A stretch of 47,500 nucleotides of DNA from Acidithiobacillus ferrianus (GTDB taxonomy: Bacteria; Pseudomonadota; Gammaproteobacteria; Acidithiobacillales; Acidithiobacillaceae): positions 1 through 47,500 of the forward strand of contig NZ_WNJL01000030.1 of NCBI RefSeq assembly GCF_010378095.1, in the 5' to 3' direction. The notes beneath the pieces are model-generated. The model did no database searches. It was not told where the DNA came from and saw only the letters and a list, made by a program, of their open reading frames with translations. Positions 6,840 to 18,784 of this stretch are shown piece after piece. The stretch's first letter is position 1, and each line of letters starts with the position of its first letter. The translations under genes were made by a program, and so were the position numbers.

Positions 6840-8011
6840 CAGCCCGGCCCCCATTTTTCCACCGCCGCCCTCAGGGGTCCGGCGGGCAAATCTTCCAGAG
6901 CGCGCGGCGCCGCATGCTGCCAGCGCGCGATGGCTTCGTGGAAAGCCAGCACCCCGCTCGCGGGGCTCTGGGGATGGTCCATGATCCCGGTTCCCGCATT
7001 GAGGATGACCTCGGTTCCATAGTCATCGAGGATGCGCCCCACCATGCCGGGATGCACGCCCGCCGAAGGCACCGGCGCCACGCTCCGCGCCCGCAGCGCG
7101 GCGACGATGGCCCATTCGTCCGCCGCGGCGAAGGGCAGGCTGCCGTAATGGGCCGGATAGAGCACCGCATCCGCGCCGCCACAGGCCATCAACGTGCCCA
7201 ACAACACCCCATAGGAAAAGCCGTAATCCGGCGCGCCACACCAGGCACCCGCCAAAGCGGGGTGCGCGAAGATCGGCACATCGATGTCGGGATCGGCGGC
7301 CAGCGCCTCCAGTAGCGGAAAACCGTAAGCCAGCACGTTGAGAAGCAGCGCATTGGCCCCGGCGGCCACCAGTTGTCGAGCCAGATCTTGCACTTGCTGC
7401 GCATCCCCAGAGAGATTCACCGCATAAAGCAGATCACGGCCTGTCTGGTCACGCCGTGCCGCGATCACCGGCGCGCAGGCTTCCCAACGCGCCAGGGCCG
7501 CAGCCATCGGCAGGTTCGGGAGGATTTCGTCATCTTTGATGATATCCAGCCCGGCAGCGGCAACCTCCGCCAGAATCGCGGCATGGTCCGCCGCCGTCAG
7601 CCCCAGCGCCGGCTTGAAAATGGCCATAACCAAGGGCCGTTCCTGCACCCCCAGTCGTGCGCGGATGCCATCCAGCCCGAAGCGCGGCGCCTGTCCGAAG
7701 CGCTCCGGCAGACGAATCGCCGTCACCTTGGCGGGACCCGCCAGAGAGTATTTGCCGAAAATCATCGTCAGCAGGCTGCCGAGACGACCATCCACATTGG
7801 CGGCGGGGAAGCGCACCGTGGCCTGATGCCGCCCAGCCGCCAGTTCGGCCATGGCGATCACCTCCCCCAGATGGCCGCGCAATTGCGCCTCCCGGTGCTG
7901 AAAGCGTGCATCCCAGCTCCCTGCAGTCTGGCCGATGGCAATGGCCTGTGCCTGCCGCCGGGCGTCTACCCCGGCGGGAAACTGGTAATCGACCTCAATG
8001 AAAGCCGTCAT
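6839..8011 (-). CDS. mtnW: RuBisCO-like protein, diketo-methylthiopentyl-1-phosphate enolase
   Basis: The 390-aa form IV RuBisCO homologue is not a CO2-fixing enzyme in this context; it tautomerises 2,3-diketo-5-methylthiopentyl-1-phosphate. Catalytic elements shared with RuBisCO are visible: KPALGLT with Lys133, and KDDE with Lys159 (the carbamylated lysine of RuBisCO), Asp161 and Glu162 as metal ligands. It overlaps mtnD (ATGA) and mtnX (TGATG), so it is made with the other salvage enzymes. Another RuBisCO-like subgroup acts as a methylthioribulose isomerase, but the adjacent mtnX and mtnB favour the MtnW role. Confidence 0.92.
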   Translation of the reverse strand: MTAFIEVDYQFPAGVDARRQAQAIAIGQTAGSWDARFQHREAQLRGHLGEVIAMAELAAGRHQATVRFPAANVDGRLGSLLTMIFGKYSLAGPAKVTAIRLPERFGQAPRFGLDGIRARLGVQERPLVMAIFKPALGLTAADHAAILAEVAAAGLDIIKDDEILPNLPMAAALARWEACAPVIAARRDQTGRDLLYAVNLSGDAQQVQDLARQLVAAGANALLLNVLAYGFPLLEALAADPDIDVPIFAHPALAGAWCGAPDYGFSYGVLLGTLMACGGADAVLYPAHYGSLPFAAADEWAIVAALRARSVAPVPSAGVHPGMVGRILDDYGTEVILNAGTGIMDHPQSPASGVLAFHEAIARWQHAAPRALEDLPAGPLRAAVEKWGPG

Positions 8012-8556
8012 GAGCCGGGGAAATGTTGAAGGGCGCGATTCGTATAATGCGGCGTCCAGCCACCGCGCGCACTGAAGTAGCGCACTGCTTTGATCCGCTG
8101 CGCGTCATTCAGGCGGAACCAGTGCTCCACGTCCGCCGGGATGTGGATATAATCCCCCGCCTGCACGGTCAACTCGACCTGTGCACCGTCTTCCAGAACG
8201 AAGCCAAAAACTCCCTCTCCGTCCACAATATAGCGCACCTCTTCATCCTCATGGGTATGTATCCGGCGGAAACGGGCATCGAGTTCCGGCAACTGCGGAT
8301 GTCCGGGATACAGCACGACCAGATCCCGCTCCTGATAGCCCTTTTCTCGCTGCAAACGCTGAAAGACATCATCCAGGGCCGCCAGCAGTGCCGCTTGTGC
8401 GTCCGCGTCCAATTGCGCCTGGGCCAACAGCGCCGCCGCACCCGCCGCCATCACCGGGATCTCTCGCACGCCAACCCCCAGAGGGGCGAGGATGGCGGCA
8501 ACCCGCTCCATATCGGTGATCCGCTGCATTGATTCCGCATATTGCAAAACTGCCAT
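8008..8556 (-). CDS. mtnD: Acireductone dioxygenase
   Basis: The 182-aa cupin metalloenzyme oxidises acireductone to 2-keto-4-methylthiobutyrate and formate, the last carbon step before transamination to methionine. Metal ligands are His100, His102 and Glu106 in HTHEDEE, and His145. The gene starts 1 nt after the pgeF stop and overlaps mtnW by 4 nt. With Fe(II) the product is the methionine precursor; with Ni(II) the enzyme makes an off-pathway product. Sequence does not show which metal is used here. Confidence 0.95.
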   Translation of the reverse strand: MAVLQYAESMQRITDMERVAAILAPLGVGVREIPVMAAGAAALLAQAQLDADAQAALLAALDDVFQRLQREKGYQERDLVVLYPGHPQLPELDARFRRIHTHEDEEVRYIVDGEGVFGFVLEDGAQVELTVQAGDYIHIPADVEHWFRLNDAQRIKAVRYFSARGGWTPHYTNRALQHFPGS

Positions 8557-8557
8557 G

Positions 8558-9307
8558 CTACACGTCCTCCTTCCAGATCAGAGAGGCCATACGCCCGGTA
8601 ACGCCATCGCGCCGATAAGAAAAGTACTGCATGGGATCCGCCACCGTACACAGGGTACCACCAAAAACAGATCGAACGCCGATCCGCCGCAAGCGCTGCC
8701 GTGCCAGCATATACACGTCCGCCAGCCAACGATCCGCCTTGCCGGGGTGGAAGGCCTCTGTCGCGGCCGCGTCTTCCGCCACGAACGCCGCGCGCAGTTC
8801 CGGCCCCACCTCGAAATGCTCCGGCCCGATAGCCGGCCCCAAGTATATCAGAAGTTCCTCCGGTGCTATCGGCAAAGCAGCCACGCCCCGCTCTAGGATA
8901 CCTGCCAGCAAACCCCGCCAACCCGCATGGAAGGCGCCCACATAGCGACCATCCCGGCTGCAAGCCAGCACTGGCAGACAATCAGCGGTAAGCACCGCCA
9001 GCACTACGCCCGGCGTGGCGGTCACCGCGGCATCCGCCTCTGGCGGGCTGACGGGGCGGGACTTCAGATGTATCACCTCCGCGCCGTGGCTCTGCCGCAA
9101 CCAGCAAGGCTCTTCCGGCAGGGCCAATATCTCGCGCAGGTGCCGCCGGTTTTGCGCCACCGCCTCCGGCGCATCGCCCACGTAATCACTGAGATTGAAA
9201 GAAGCATAGGCGCCCTGACTGACGCCGCCGTTACGCCGGGTGATGGCGCTGCGAACGCCACGGGGCAAGGGCCAATCCGGCGTCCAGTGACAGGGATCAG
9301 CCGCCAT
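8558..9307 (-). CDS. pgeF: PgeF/YfiH family multicopper-like purine nucleoside enzyme
   Basis: The 249-aa protein has the family signatures QSHG (His74), LTADCLPVL (Cys110) and GAFHAGWRG (His127), which form the metal site. Known activities in the family are editing of wrongly made UDP-MurNAc-L-Ser (E. coli PgeF) and adenosine/methylthioadenosine phosphorylase activity (the FAMIN/LACC1 group). The ATG at 9307 overlaps rluD by 11 nt and gives the family length. The rluD-pgeF order is common in proteobacteria; the direct continuation into mtnD is less usual and suggests a link with methylthioadenosine. Confidence 0.88.
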   Translation of the reverse strand: MAADPCHWTPDWPLPRGVRSAITRRNGGVSQGAYASFNLSDYVGDAPEAVAQNRRHLREILALPEEPCWLRQSHGAEVIHLKSRPVSPPEADAAVTATPGVVLAVLTADCLPVLACSRDGRYVGAFHAGWRGLLAGILERGVAALPIAPEELLIYLGPAIGPEHFEVGPELRAAFVAEDAAATEAFHPGKADRWLADVYMLARQRLRRIGVRSVFGGTLCTVADPMQYFSYRRDGVTGRMASLIWKEDV

Positions 9308-10256
9308 CACGCGCGCGCCGCAGCAACACCAGCAATTCGGCCATATCTTCAGGCAGCGGGCTTTCCCAAGCCATCCGTTCACCGCTTTCCGGATGGTACA
9401 GGCGTAGTCTCCAAGCGTGCAGGGCCTGCCGCCGGAACAGACGCCATCGCACCAGTGCCTCATCATTCAGGCCCTGGGGAACCATCATCCGTCCGGCGTA
9501 CACCGGGTCTCCCACCAGCGGGTGGCCGATATGCGTCATATGGACGCGAATCTGGTGAGTACGCCCCGTCGCCAGACGCAGTCGCAGGTAGCTGTGACGG
9601 GGAAAACGCTCCACCAGCCGATAATCCGTCTGCGCCGGCCGGCCCTCTTCCCGCACCGCCATCCGCAGGCGATCCTGGGCATGGCGGCCAATAGGCGCAT
9701 CCACCCGCCCGCCACCGGTCACCGCGCCCATCACCAAGGCGAGATATTCACGGTGCAGGGTATGGTCCCCGAGCTGATCGATGAGGGACTGTCGTGCCCT
9801 CTCCGTTTTCGCCACCACCAGCAGGCCGGTAGTATCCTTGTCCAGGCGATGCACAATACCGCCGCGGGGCAGATAGGCGTTACCGGGCACATGGGCGAGC
9901 ACACCATTGACCAAGGTGCCGCCCGGATGACCGGCACCGGGATGAGTCAACTGACCGGCTGGCTTGTGGAGGACGAGCAGGTCGGCATCCTCGTGCAGAA
10001 TGTGCAGGGAAAGATTTTCCGCCTGCCAGACCCCGGCCTCCGCCTCCGGCCAGTCGATTTCCACTCGTTCACCACCGCGCACCCGCGCACTCGGACGCCC
10101 GGCCACGCCATCCACCAGAATACGGCCATCCCGCAACCAGGTCTGAATGCGGCTGCGGCTGGTTTCAGACAACAACTGGGTCAACACCGTGTCCAGACGC
10201 TCGCCCGCCCTCTCCTCTGGCAAAATCATGGGAATACCCGTACTATCGTCGATCAT
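9297..10256 (-). CDS. rluD: 23S rRNA pseudouridine synthase RluD
   Basis: The 319-aa enzyme isomerises uridines in helix 69 of 23S rRNA. It has an N-terminal S4 RNA-binding domain (about 14-75, GERLDTVLTQLL) and the catalytic segment HRLDKDTTGLL containing the nucleophilic Asp. The C-terminal half includes RTHQIRVHM and GHPLVGDPVY. It is the first gene of the operon, divergent from bamD with only 28 nt between the start codons, an arrangement well known for rluD/bamD (comL). Confidence 0.95.
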   Translation of the reverse strand: MIDDSTGIPMILPEERAGERLDTVLTQLLSETSRSRIQTWLRDGRILVDGVAGRPSARVRGGERVEIDWPEAEAGVWQAENLSLHILHEDADLLVLHKPAGQLTHPGAGHPGGTLVNGVLAHVPGNAYLPRGGIVHRLDKDTTGLLVVAKTERARQSLIDQLGDHTLHREYLALVMGAVTGGGRVDAPIGRHAQDRLRMAVREEGRPAQTDYRLVERFPRHSYLRLRLATGRTHQIRVHMTHIGHPLVGDPVYAGRMMVPQGLNDEALVRWRLFRRQALHAWRLRLYHPESGERMAWESPLPEDMAELLVLLRRARDGG

Positions 10257-10284
10257 GGCACGCCACTATAGACTATTGTCCTTC

Positions 10285-11037
10285 ATGAGCAAACGCATAC
10301 TGATTACCCTGTGTTGCACCACCCTGATCGCCGGTTGTGCCGGCGGCCCGAACAAACCAGAGGCTTCCGCCGGCCGGCATGAATCCGCCGAGATGCTGTT
10401 TCAGCCCGCCCAACGGGCCATGGAACGCGGCGACTACAGTGCCGCCATCAAACTGTATGAAACCCTGGAGACACGCTATCCCTATGGTCCCTACGCCGAG
10501 CAGGCGCAGCTCGATACGGCCTACAGCTACTATCGGCGCGGTGACTCGGAAGCCGCCGTGGCCGCCGCTGAGCGTTTCATCAAGCTGCATCCCGCCAATC
10601 CCCATGTGGATTATGCCTGGTACCTGAAGGGCATCGCTTATTATCAGGCCGTCCAGGGTGCCGAGTGGAACCCGAAGCCCGCCGAAGAGGCGTTAGCCAC
10701 CCTGAACACCGTGGCAACACGCTGGCCGAATAGTGCCTACGCCACGGACGCCCGTTTGCGCATGGCCAAAATCATCCACATTCTCGGAAAGCGCAATCTG
10801 GAAATCTGCAAGTTCTACTATATGCGCCACGCCTACGTGGCCGCGGCGAATCGCTGCAGCACGGTCATCACCCGTTACCAACTGAGTTCGGCGCGGGAGG
10901 AGGCACTCTACTACCTGGCCCGTTCTTACCGGCATCTCAACCTGCAAAAACTGGCCCGGACCACGACGGCGATCCTCGCTTACAACTACCCCAAGAGTAA
11001 ATATCTTTCCGACCTCGGTAGCGGAGCCAAATCATAA
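10285..11037 (+). CDS. bamD: Outer-membrane assembly lipoprotein BamD
   Basis: The 250-aa lipoprotein of the BAM complex inserts beta-barrel proteins into the outer membrane. It has a signal peptide and lipobox LIAGC with Cys18, followed by TPR repeats (AMERGDYSAAIKLYETLE, QLDTAYSYYRRGDSEAA). The ATG at 10285 puts the lipobox at the right distance; upstream in-frame starts would overlap rluD. No clear Shine-Dalgarno is visible. A hairpin right after the stop probably ends transcription from both sides. Confidence 0.95.
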   Translation: MSKRILITLCCTTLIAGCAGGPNKPEASAGRHESAEMLFQPAQRAMERGDYSAAIKLYETLETRYPYGPYAEQAQLDTAYSYYRRGDSEAAVAAAERFIKLHPANPHVDYAWYLKGIAYYQAVQGAEWNPKPAEEALATLNTVATRWPNSAYATDARLRMAKIIHILGKRNLEICKFYYMRHAYVAAANRCSTVITRYQLSSAREEALYYLARSYRHLNLQKLARTTTAILAYNYPKSKYLSDLGSGAKS

Positions 11038-11064
11038 GGGGCCGTCCCAAGCCCTTGCGGCCCC
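11038..11064. terminator. Hairpin between convergent bamD and glnB
   Basis: GGGGCCG and CGGCCCC form a perfect 7-bp stem with a 13-nt loop immediately after the bamD stop and 14 nt beyond the glnB stop. There is no good T-run, so a factor-assisted or bidirectional terminator is more likely than a strong intrinsic one. Confidence 0.5.
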
Positions 11065-11077
11065 ACCCCTCTTTCAT

Positions 11078-13061
<1,984 letters not shown>

Positions 13062-13062
<1 letters not shown>

Positions 13063-13934
13063 CAGTATCCCATCACCTCGGCGGCACGGATACCCAGTTC
13101 GGCGGGAGAGTGCACACAATGCACACCCGCCGCTTCCAGCACCGCGTATTTGGCCGCCGCCGTTCCCGCGCCGCCGTCGATAATGGCCCCCGCGTGGCCC
13201 ATGCGCTTACCCTTGGGCGCCGTGGAACCCGCAATGAAGGCCACTACCGGCTTGCGAACCTGCTCTTGAATAAAAGCCGCGGCGTCTTCCTCCATGCGTC
13301 CGCCGATCTCGCCCACCATGACAATCACCTCGGTCTGCGGGTCCGCCTCAAAAAGTTGCAAGGCCTCGTTGAAGTTCATACCAACCAGGGGATCGCCGCC
13401 GATACCCACGCAGGTACTCTGCCCCAGACCCAGACGCGTGGTCTGCTCCACGGCTTCATAGGTGAGCGTACCGGAACGGGAGACGATGCCCACCCGTCCG
13501 GGTTGATGGATGGCACCGGGCATGATCCCGATCTTGGACTGCCCTGGCGTGATGATTCCCGGGCAATTGGGACCGATGAGTCGCGCCGGCGCTTCCGCCA
13601 GATAATGCTTCACCATCAACATGTCATGCACCGGAATGCCCTCGGTGATGCAAACGATGAGCTGGATGCCCGCGGCGGCCGCCTCGATGATGGCATCGGC
13701 GGCAAAAGGTGAGGGTACGTAGATCACGCTGGCTTCGGCGCCGGTGTCCCGTACAGCGTCGGCCACTGTGTCAAACACGGGCAAATCGAGATGACGGCCG
13801 CCGCCCTTGCCGGGTGTCACTCCACCCACCATGCGGGTCCCGTAGGCGATCGCCTGTTGCGAGTGGAAAGTCCCTTGCTTGCCGGTAAAGCCCTGGCAAA
13901 TCACCCGAGTGTCACGGGACAGCAATATACTCAT
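13062..13934 (-). CDS. sucD: Succinyl-CoA ligase, alpha subunit
   Basis: The 290-aa CoA-binding subunit contains the phosphohistidine region [10 protein letters not shown] and the CoA-binding motif [10 protein letters not shown] near residue 16. With SucC it interconverts succinyl-CoA and succinate with substrate-level phosphorylation. The ATG at 13934 overlaps the preceding small gene (ATGA) and lacks its own Shine-Dalgarno, so translation depends on coupling. The gene for a small membrane protein separates it from sucC. Confidence 0.96.
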
Positions 13935-14275
13935 AGTTGCACCAGAATCACGAGAAGAAGAACACCGATTACCGCCTCTCCCAGGAGCAGGAGAAGCACA
14001 TAGGGATTGCGCCGGGGTACTGGACTGATTCTGGCGACCGCTGTACGCAAGGCCGTCAAATCCTGGCGCAATGCCTCCAAATCGTCGGCCTGCGCCACGG
14101 ACTTGAGCCGTTCGTCGAGAATCTGGTCGAGCAACACTGCCATCTCGGCCATCACCTCGGCACTTTTCTGATCCGCACCACGTTTCACGTAAACATCGGC
14201 GAGACGCGAAATCAGCGGACCGGAATTACGCAGCACCGGCCACAGGCGTTGCAACCAGAATAGGTTGATGGACAC
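13931..14275 (-). CDS. Small protein with C-terminal membrane anchor, unrecognised
   Basis: The 114-aa product is of unknown family. Residues 1-90 are helical and charged, with a stretch likely to form a coiled coil (about 40-82, [22 protein letters not shown]). Residues 91-113 ([21 protein letters not shown]) make one hydrophobic transmembrane helix at the very end, so the protein is probably tail-anchored in the inner membrane facing the cytoplasm. It starts with GTG 1 nt after sucC and overlaps sucD by 4 nt. Its fixed place between the two ligase subunits suggests it tethers or regulates that enzyme (inference). Confidence 0.75.
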   Translation of the reverse strand: MSINLFWLQRLWPVLRNSGPLISRLADVYVKRGADQKSAEVMAEMAVLLDQILDERLKSVAQADDLEALRQDLTALRTAVARISPVPRRNPYVLLLLLGEAVIGVLLLVILVQL

Positions 14276-14276
14276 G

Positions 14277-15440
14277 TCAGCCTTGCGCCGCCGCCACAGC
14301 CTTCATGGCCGCATCGGCAAGACCATCGGCGGTAATCAGAGAGAGGCCGCTGCCGCGCAGCAAGGCCATGCCCTCTTCCTTTTTGGTACCTTCCAGACGC
14401 ACCACCACCGGCAGATGAAGACCCACCTCCGCCGCTGCCTGGATGATGCCCTCCGCCAGCAGGTCACAGCGGGTGATGCCACCGAAGATGTTGACCAGTA
14501 TCGCCTTCACCCGGCTATCCGAGAGAATGAGTTTGAAGGCCTGGGTGACCTTATCCGCGGCCGCGCCCCCGCCCACATCGAGGAAATTGGCGGGCTCACC
14601 GCCGTGCAGCTGGATGAGGTCCATGGTCGCCATGGCCAGTCCGGCCCCGTTGACCATACAGCCGATGTTGCCCTCCAGAGAGATATAATTCAGTCCAAAC
14701 TGCCGCGCGGTGATTTCCCGCCCATCCTGCTGAGTGGAATCGAAGAGCTCGTCCGACTCGGGATGACGGTAGAGCGCGTTATCGTCCATCACCACCTTGG
14801 CATCCAGGGCCAGCAGTTTGCCTTCCGTCGTGATGGCGAGGGGGTTGATCTCCACCATCAAGGCATCCAGTCGCTGCGCCAGACGGTACATGCCCTGCAT
14901 GATGCGCGTGAACTGCTGCACCTGACCGGCATCCAGCCCGAACCGGAAACCGAGCTGGCGCGCCTGAAAAGGCAGAAAACCGGTGCTGGGCTCGACCACC
15001 ACCCGATACAGGGACTCCGGCCGAGAGGCCGCCAGCGCCTCGATATCCATACCGCCTTCCTGAGCCGCGAGGAAGGTGATCCGCGCCTGCCCACGATCCA
15101 CCATCAGGGCCAGATAGAGCTCGCGGGCAATGCGGCTGGGCTCCTCGATGAGCAGAGCCGCCACATGCTGACCCTGGGGACCGGTCTGTGCCGTGACCAG
15201 CGGCTTGCCCAACAATTCCTGCGCGGCCTTTTCCACTTGGGCAATGCTATCCACCACCCGCACGCCACCAGACTTACCGCGCCCACCAGCGTGGATCTGT
15301 GCTTTGACGACCCAGGCGCCCCCCCCCAGTTCACGGGCCTGATTCACCGCCTCCCGCACCGAGAAGGCAGGAATGGCATGGGGCACCGGCACCCCCTCTT
15401 CGGCCAGCAAACGTTTGGCCTGATATTCATGCAGATTCAT
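14277..15440 (-). CDS. sucC: Succinyl-CoA ligase, beta subunit
   Basis: The 387-aa ATP-grasp subunit starts [12 protein letters not shown], the family hallmark. Nucleotide-binding segments [15 protein letters not shown] and MVEINPL and the C-terminal [13 protein letters not shown] are visible. GAGGAAG upstream of the ATG at 15440 overlaps the icd stop. It pairs with SucD. No 2-oxoglutarate dehydrogenase gene is nearby, so in this organism the ligase may serve the reductive or biosynthetic branch of the cycle (inference). Confidence 0.96.
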   Translation of the reverse strand: MNLHEYQAKRLLAEEGVPVPHAIPAFSVREAVNQARELGGGAWVVKAQIHAGGRGKSGGVRVVDSIAQVEKAAQELLGKPLVTAQTGPQGQHVAALLIEEPSRIARELYLALMVDRGQARITFLAAQEGGMDIEALAASRPESLYRVVVEPSTGFLPFQARQLGFRFGLDAGQVQQFTRIMQGMYRLAQRLDALMVEINPLAITTEGKLLALDAKVVMDDNALYRHPESDELFDSTQQDGREITARQFGLNYISLEGNIGCMVNGAGLAMATMDLIQLHGGEPANFLDVGGGAAADKVTQAFKLILSDSRVKAILVNIFGGITRCDLLAEGIIQAAAEVGLHLPVVVRLEGTKKEEGMALLRGSGLSLITADGLADAAMKAVAAAQG

Positions 15441-15449
15441 GAAACTTCC

Positions 15450-16742
15450 TCACAGGCGACGCACCAGCGCCGCGCCAAACTCCGTCGTGCTCAAGGCCGG
15501 CACGTCACCGCGCAACGCCGCCAGATCGCCGGTCACTTCGCCGCTGGCAATGGCCGCGTTCATGGCCATGCCGATACGCTGCGCCGCCTCGCCCCAGCCC
15601 AGATGTTCCAGCATCATCACCGCCGACAAGATCAGTGAACTAGGATTGGCTTTACCCCGACCGGCGATATCCGGTGCCGTGCCGTGGGTGGCCTCAAAAA
15701 TCGCATGGGTGTCCGACAGGTTCGCGCCCGGTGCCATACCGATGCCCCCCACTTCCGCCGCCAGCGCGTCGGAAATGTAATCGCCGTTGAGATTGAGCGT
15801 GGCCACCACCGAATAATCCTCCGGCCGCAGCAAAATCTGCTGCAGGAAGTTGTCGGCGATCACGTCCTTGATCATCAGTTTGCCATCGGCGATGGCCTGC
15901 TGTTCCACCTTCTGGGCCGCCACCTTACCCTCTGCCCGGACAATGGCCGCCTTCTGCCGCCAGGTGAAGACCCGTCCGGCGAACTCCCGTTCGGCCAAGG
16001 CGTAGCCCCAGTCGCGGAAGCCGCCCTCGGTGAACTTCATGATATTGCCCTTATGCACCAGACTCACCGAAGGCTTGCCATGCTCCAGCGCATACTGGAT
16101 GGCGCGGCGCACCAGACGCTCCGAGCCCTCCACCGACACCGGCTTGATGCCGATGGCCGAACTGGCCGGGAAGCGGATTTTGCTGACCCCCATCTCGTCC
16201 TGCAAAAAGCGGATGATTTTTTCCGCTTCCGGACTGCCCGCCGGCCACTCGATACCCGCGTAAATGTCCTCGGCGTTTTCCCGGAAGATGACCATATCGA
16301 CATTTTCCGGATGGCACATGGGGCTGGGCGTACCCGCAAAATAACGTACCGGCCGCAAGCAGACGTAGAGGTCCAGATCCTGGCGCAGTGCCACATTGAG
16401 GCTGCGGATTCCGCCACCCACCGGGGTTTCCAACGGCCCCTTGATGGCGACCTTATACGCACGGATAGCGGCCATGGTTTCTTCGGGAAGATACTGCCCC
16501 TCACCGTAGAGCGCCACCGCCTTCCGCCCGGCAAAAAGCTCCATCCAGGCAATCCGCCGCTGGCCGCCATAAGCGGCCTGCACTGCGGCATCCACCACCG
16601 CACGCATGGCCGGCGTGACATCACCACCGATCCCATCCCCCTCGATGAAGGGAATAATGGGCTGATCGGGCACCCGCAGCACCCCATCCACCTGGGTGAT
16701 GGGCTTCCCCTGAGCCGGAACCTGAATATGCGCCATGGTCAC
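15450..16742 (-). CDS. icd: Isocitrate dehydrogenase, NAD-type signature
   Basis: The 430-aa homodimeric-type isocitrate dehydrogenase converts isocitrate to 2-oxoglutarate and CO2. The substrate loop [12 protein letters not shown] contains Ser114, equivalent to E. coli Ser113. At the cofactor-deciding position E. coli has Lys344-Tyr345 (HGTAPKYAG) for NADP; here it is Asp358-Ile359 (HGTAPDIAG), the combination of NAD-dependent enzymes. The start is GTG 16742 (GGAG 8 nt upstream, 4-nt overlap with acn) or the ATG two codons on. An NAD-dependent enzyme is reported for Acidithiobacillus thiooxidans. Confidence 0.93.
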   Translation of the reverse strand: MTMAHIQVPAQGKPITQVDGVLRVPDQPIIPFIEGDGIGGDVTPAMRAVVDAAVQAAYGGQRRIAWMELFAGRKAVALYGEGQYLPEETMAAIRAYKVAIKGPLETPVGGGIRSLNVALRQDLDLYVCLRPVRYFAGTPSPMCHPENVDMVIFRENAEDIYAGIEWPAGSPEAEKIIRFLQDEMGVSKIRFPASSAIGIKPVSVEGSERLVRRAIQYALEHGKPSVSLVHKGNIMKFTEGGFRDWGYALAEREFAGRVFTWRQKAAIVRAEGKVAAQKVEQQAIADGKLMIKDVIADNFLQQILLRPEDYSVVATLNLNGDYISDALAAEVGGIGMAPGANLSDTHAIFEATHGTAPDIAGRGKANPSSLILSAVMMLEHLGWGEAAQRIGMAMNAAIASGEVTGDLAALRGDVPALSTTEFGAALVRRL

Positions 16743-18676
16743 GATACTTTCTCCAGTTGTTCGCTGGCCCAGGACAAGGCGCCCCCCTTCAGAATCAACT
16801 CCAGATCACGGGCGCTCGCCAACTGCGGCATGACCGGAATATCCAACCCTTGGGTTTCATCGCGCAGCGTCAGCGCCTGGCCCAGCGCCAGCCCCCGGAT
16901 ATCCAGACTGAGCTGATCCCCCGCCTGCACCCTGGCATAATCCGCCGCGTCCACGAAAGTCAGGGGCAAGATGCCAAAGTTGATGAGATTAGCCAGGTGA
17001 ATGCGCGCAAAAGACTTGGCCAGCACCGCACGCACGCCGAGATAGCGGGGCGCCAGTGCCGCATGTTCACGGCTGGAACCTTGCCCGTAATTGTGGCCCG
17101 CCACGATAAAACCACCCCCGGCCGCCTTGGCCCGGGTCGGGAAGGTCTCATCCACAATATGAAAGACAAACTCCGAAATGGCGGGCAGATTGGAGCGTAG
17201 CGGCAGCACCTTGGCTCCGGCCGGCATGATGTGGTCGGTGGTGATGTCATCTTCCAGACGAATCAGCACCTCGCCCTGCAGGTTTGCCGGAGCGGCCTGG
17301 CCGGCGGGGAGTTTGGCGATGTTGGGGCCACGGATGATGTCCACCGGGCTGCCTTCGGCGGCGGGGGCGAGCACCATCCGGTCATCGACCAGAAAGTGCT
17401 CCGGCACCGGCACGTGAATAGGCGCCAGCCCCAGATCGCGGGGATCGGTGATCACCCCGGTCAGGGCACAGGCGGCACAGGTTTCCGGGCTCGCCAGATA
17501 CACCGCCGCATTTTTAGTACCGGAACGTCCATAGAAATTGCGGTTGAAGGAACGCACCGAGACGCCTTCCGTAGGCGGTGCGAAGCCCATGCCGATACAA
17601 GGCCCGCAGGCCGATTCCAGAATGCGCGAACCGGCCCCGATGAAGTCCAGCAGGCCGCCATCCCTGGTCACCATTTCCATGACCTGACGGGAACCGGGCG
17701 ACACCCCCAGGCTGACGCCGTCAGCGACGACCTTGCCCTTGAGCATGCTCGCCACGGTCATCAAATCCGTATAGGACGAGTTGGTGCACGATCCGATGGC
17801 CACCTGCGCCACGGGCGTTCCCGCCACCTCGCGCACTTTCCGGACGTTGTCGGGGCTGTGCGGACAGGCGATGAGGGGCTCCAACTGGTCGAGATCGATT
17901 TCCAGCACCTCGTCATAGCCGGCATCCGCATCCGCCACCCACTCCGACCAGGAGGCGTCGCGCCCCTGCGCCGCCAGATAACGGCGGGTCACGGCATCAC
18001 TGGGGAAGACACTGGTGGTGGCGCCCAATTCGGCACCCATGTTGGTGATGGTCGCCCGCTCCGGCACACTGAGGTGGGCGACGCCCGGCCCGAAATACTC
18101 AAAGACTTTGCCGACGCCGCCTTTCACCGTCTTGTGGCGCAGCACTTCGAGGATAATGTCCTTGGCACTGACGAAAGGCTGCAAGCGGCCGGTCAGCTTG
18201 ACCCCAACCACCTGCGGCATATTGAGGTTGAAAGGCAACCCGCCCATGGCCAGGGCAATGTCGAGACCACCCGCACCAATGGCCAGCATGCCCGCTCCGC
18301 CGGAAGTCGGCGTGTGGGAATCGGAACCCAGCAGGGTACCGCCCGGCCGGGAAAAGCGCTCCAGATGCACCTGATGGCAGATGCCATTGCCGGGGCGGGA
18401 AAAATGCACGCCATATTTCGCGGCAAAGCTCTGCAGAAAACGGTGATCGTCGGCGTTTTCGAAGCCGGACTGGAGCATGTTGTGGTCCACATAGGACACC
18501 GACAGCTCCGTGCGCACACGCGGCAGGCCGAGGGCCTCGAATTGCAGATAGGCCATGGTCCCCGTGGCGTCCTGGGTCAGGGTCTGGTCGATATGGATAG
18601 CAATAGAGCGCCCCGCTTCCAGCGTGCCACTGACCAAATGGGCGGCAATAATCTTCTGGGTGACATTCATAGCCAT
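16739..18676 (-). CDS. acn: Aconitate hydratase (short bacterial type)
   Basis: The 645-aa enzyme isomerises citrate to isocitrate through a [4Fe-4S] cluster. Cluster ligands lie in IGSCTNSS and [21 protein letters not shown] and the swivelling C-terminal domain with [15 protein letters not shown] are visible. It is clearly shorter than E. coli AcnA (~890 aa) and belongs to the ~650-aa group also seen in Aquifex and Geobacter relatives. The ATG at 18676 has AGGAG 7 nt upstream. It is the first gene of the acn-icd-sucC-x-sucD-nadE-glnB operon. Confidence 0.94.
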   Translation of the reverse strand: MAMNVTQKIIAAHLVSGTLEAGRSIAIHIDQTLTQDATGTMAYLQFEALGLPRVRTELSVSYVDHNMLQSGFENADDHRFLQSFAAKYGVHFSRPGNGICHQVHLERFSRPGGTLLGSDSHTPTSGGAGMLAIGAGGLDIALAMGGLPFNLNMPQVVGVKLTGRLQPFVSAKDIILEVLRHKTVKGGVGKVFEYFGPGVAHLSVPERATITNMGAELGATTSVFPSDAVTRRYLAAQGRDASWSEWVADADAGYDEVLEIDLDQLEPLIACPHSPDNVRKVREVAGTPVAQVAIGSCTNSSYTDLMTVASMLKGKVVADGVSLGVSPGSRQVMEMVTRDGGLLDFIGAGSRILESACGPCIGMGFAPPTEGVSVRSFNRNFYGRSGTKNAAVYLASPETCAACALTGVITDPRDLGLAPIHVPVPEHFLVDDRMVLAPAAEGSPVDIIRGPNIAKLPAGQAAPANLQGEVLIRLEDDITTDHIMPAGAKVLPLRSNLPAISEFVFHIVDETFPTRAKAAGGGFIVAGHNYGQGSSREHAALAPRYLGVRAVLAKSFARIHLANLINFGILPLTFVDAADYARVQAGDQLSLDIRGLALGQALTLRDETQGLDIPVMPQLASARDLELILKGGALSWASEQLEKVS

Positions 18677-18726
18677 GAACTGCTCTCCTGATCTGCGGAA
18701 ATCGGTCGGGAACAACGGGCCTCTCC

Positions 18727-18755
18727 ATCATCGCAAAAGCACCGCCCCGCGCCAA
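18727..18755 (-). promoter_or_regulatory. Candidate sigma-70 promoter of the acn operon
   Basis: On the minus strand TTGGCG and GATGAT are separated by 17 nt (four of six matches each), ending about 50 nt before the acn start codon. The match is modest and rests on position and spacing only. Confidence 0.3.
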
Positions 18756-18784
18756 GTATCAGCAGACCCTAAACAGCAAAAACC

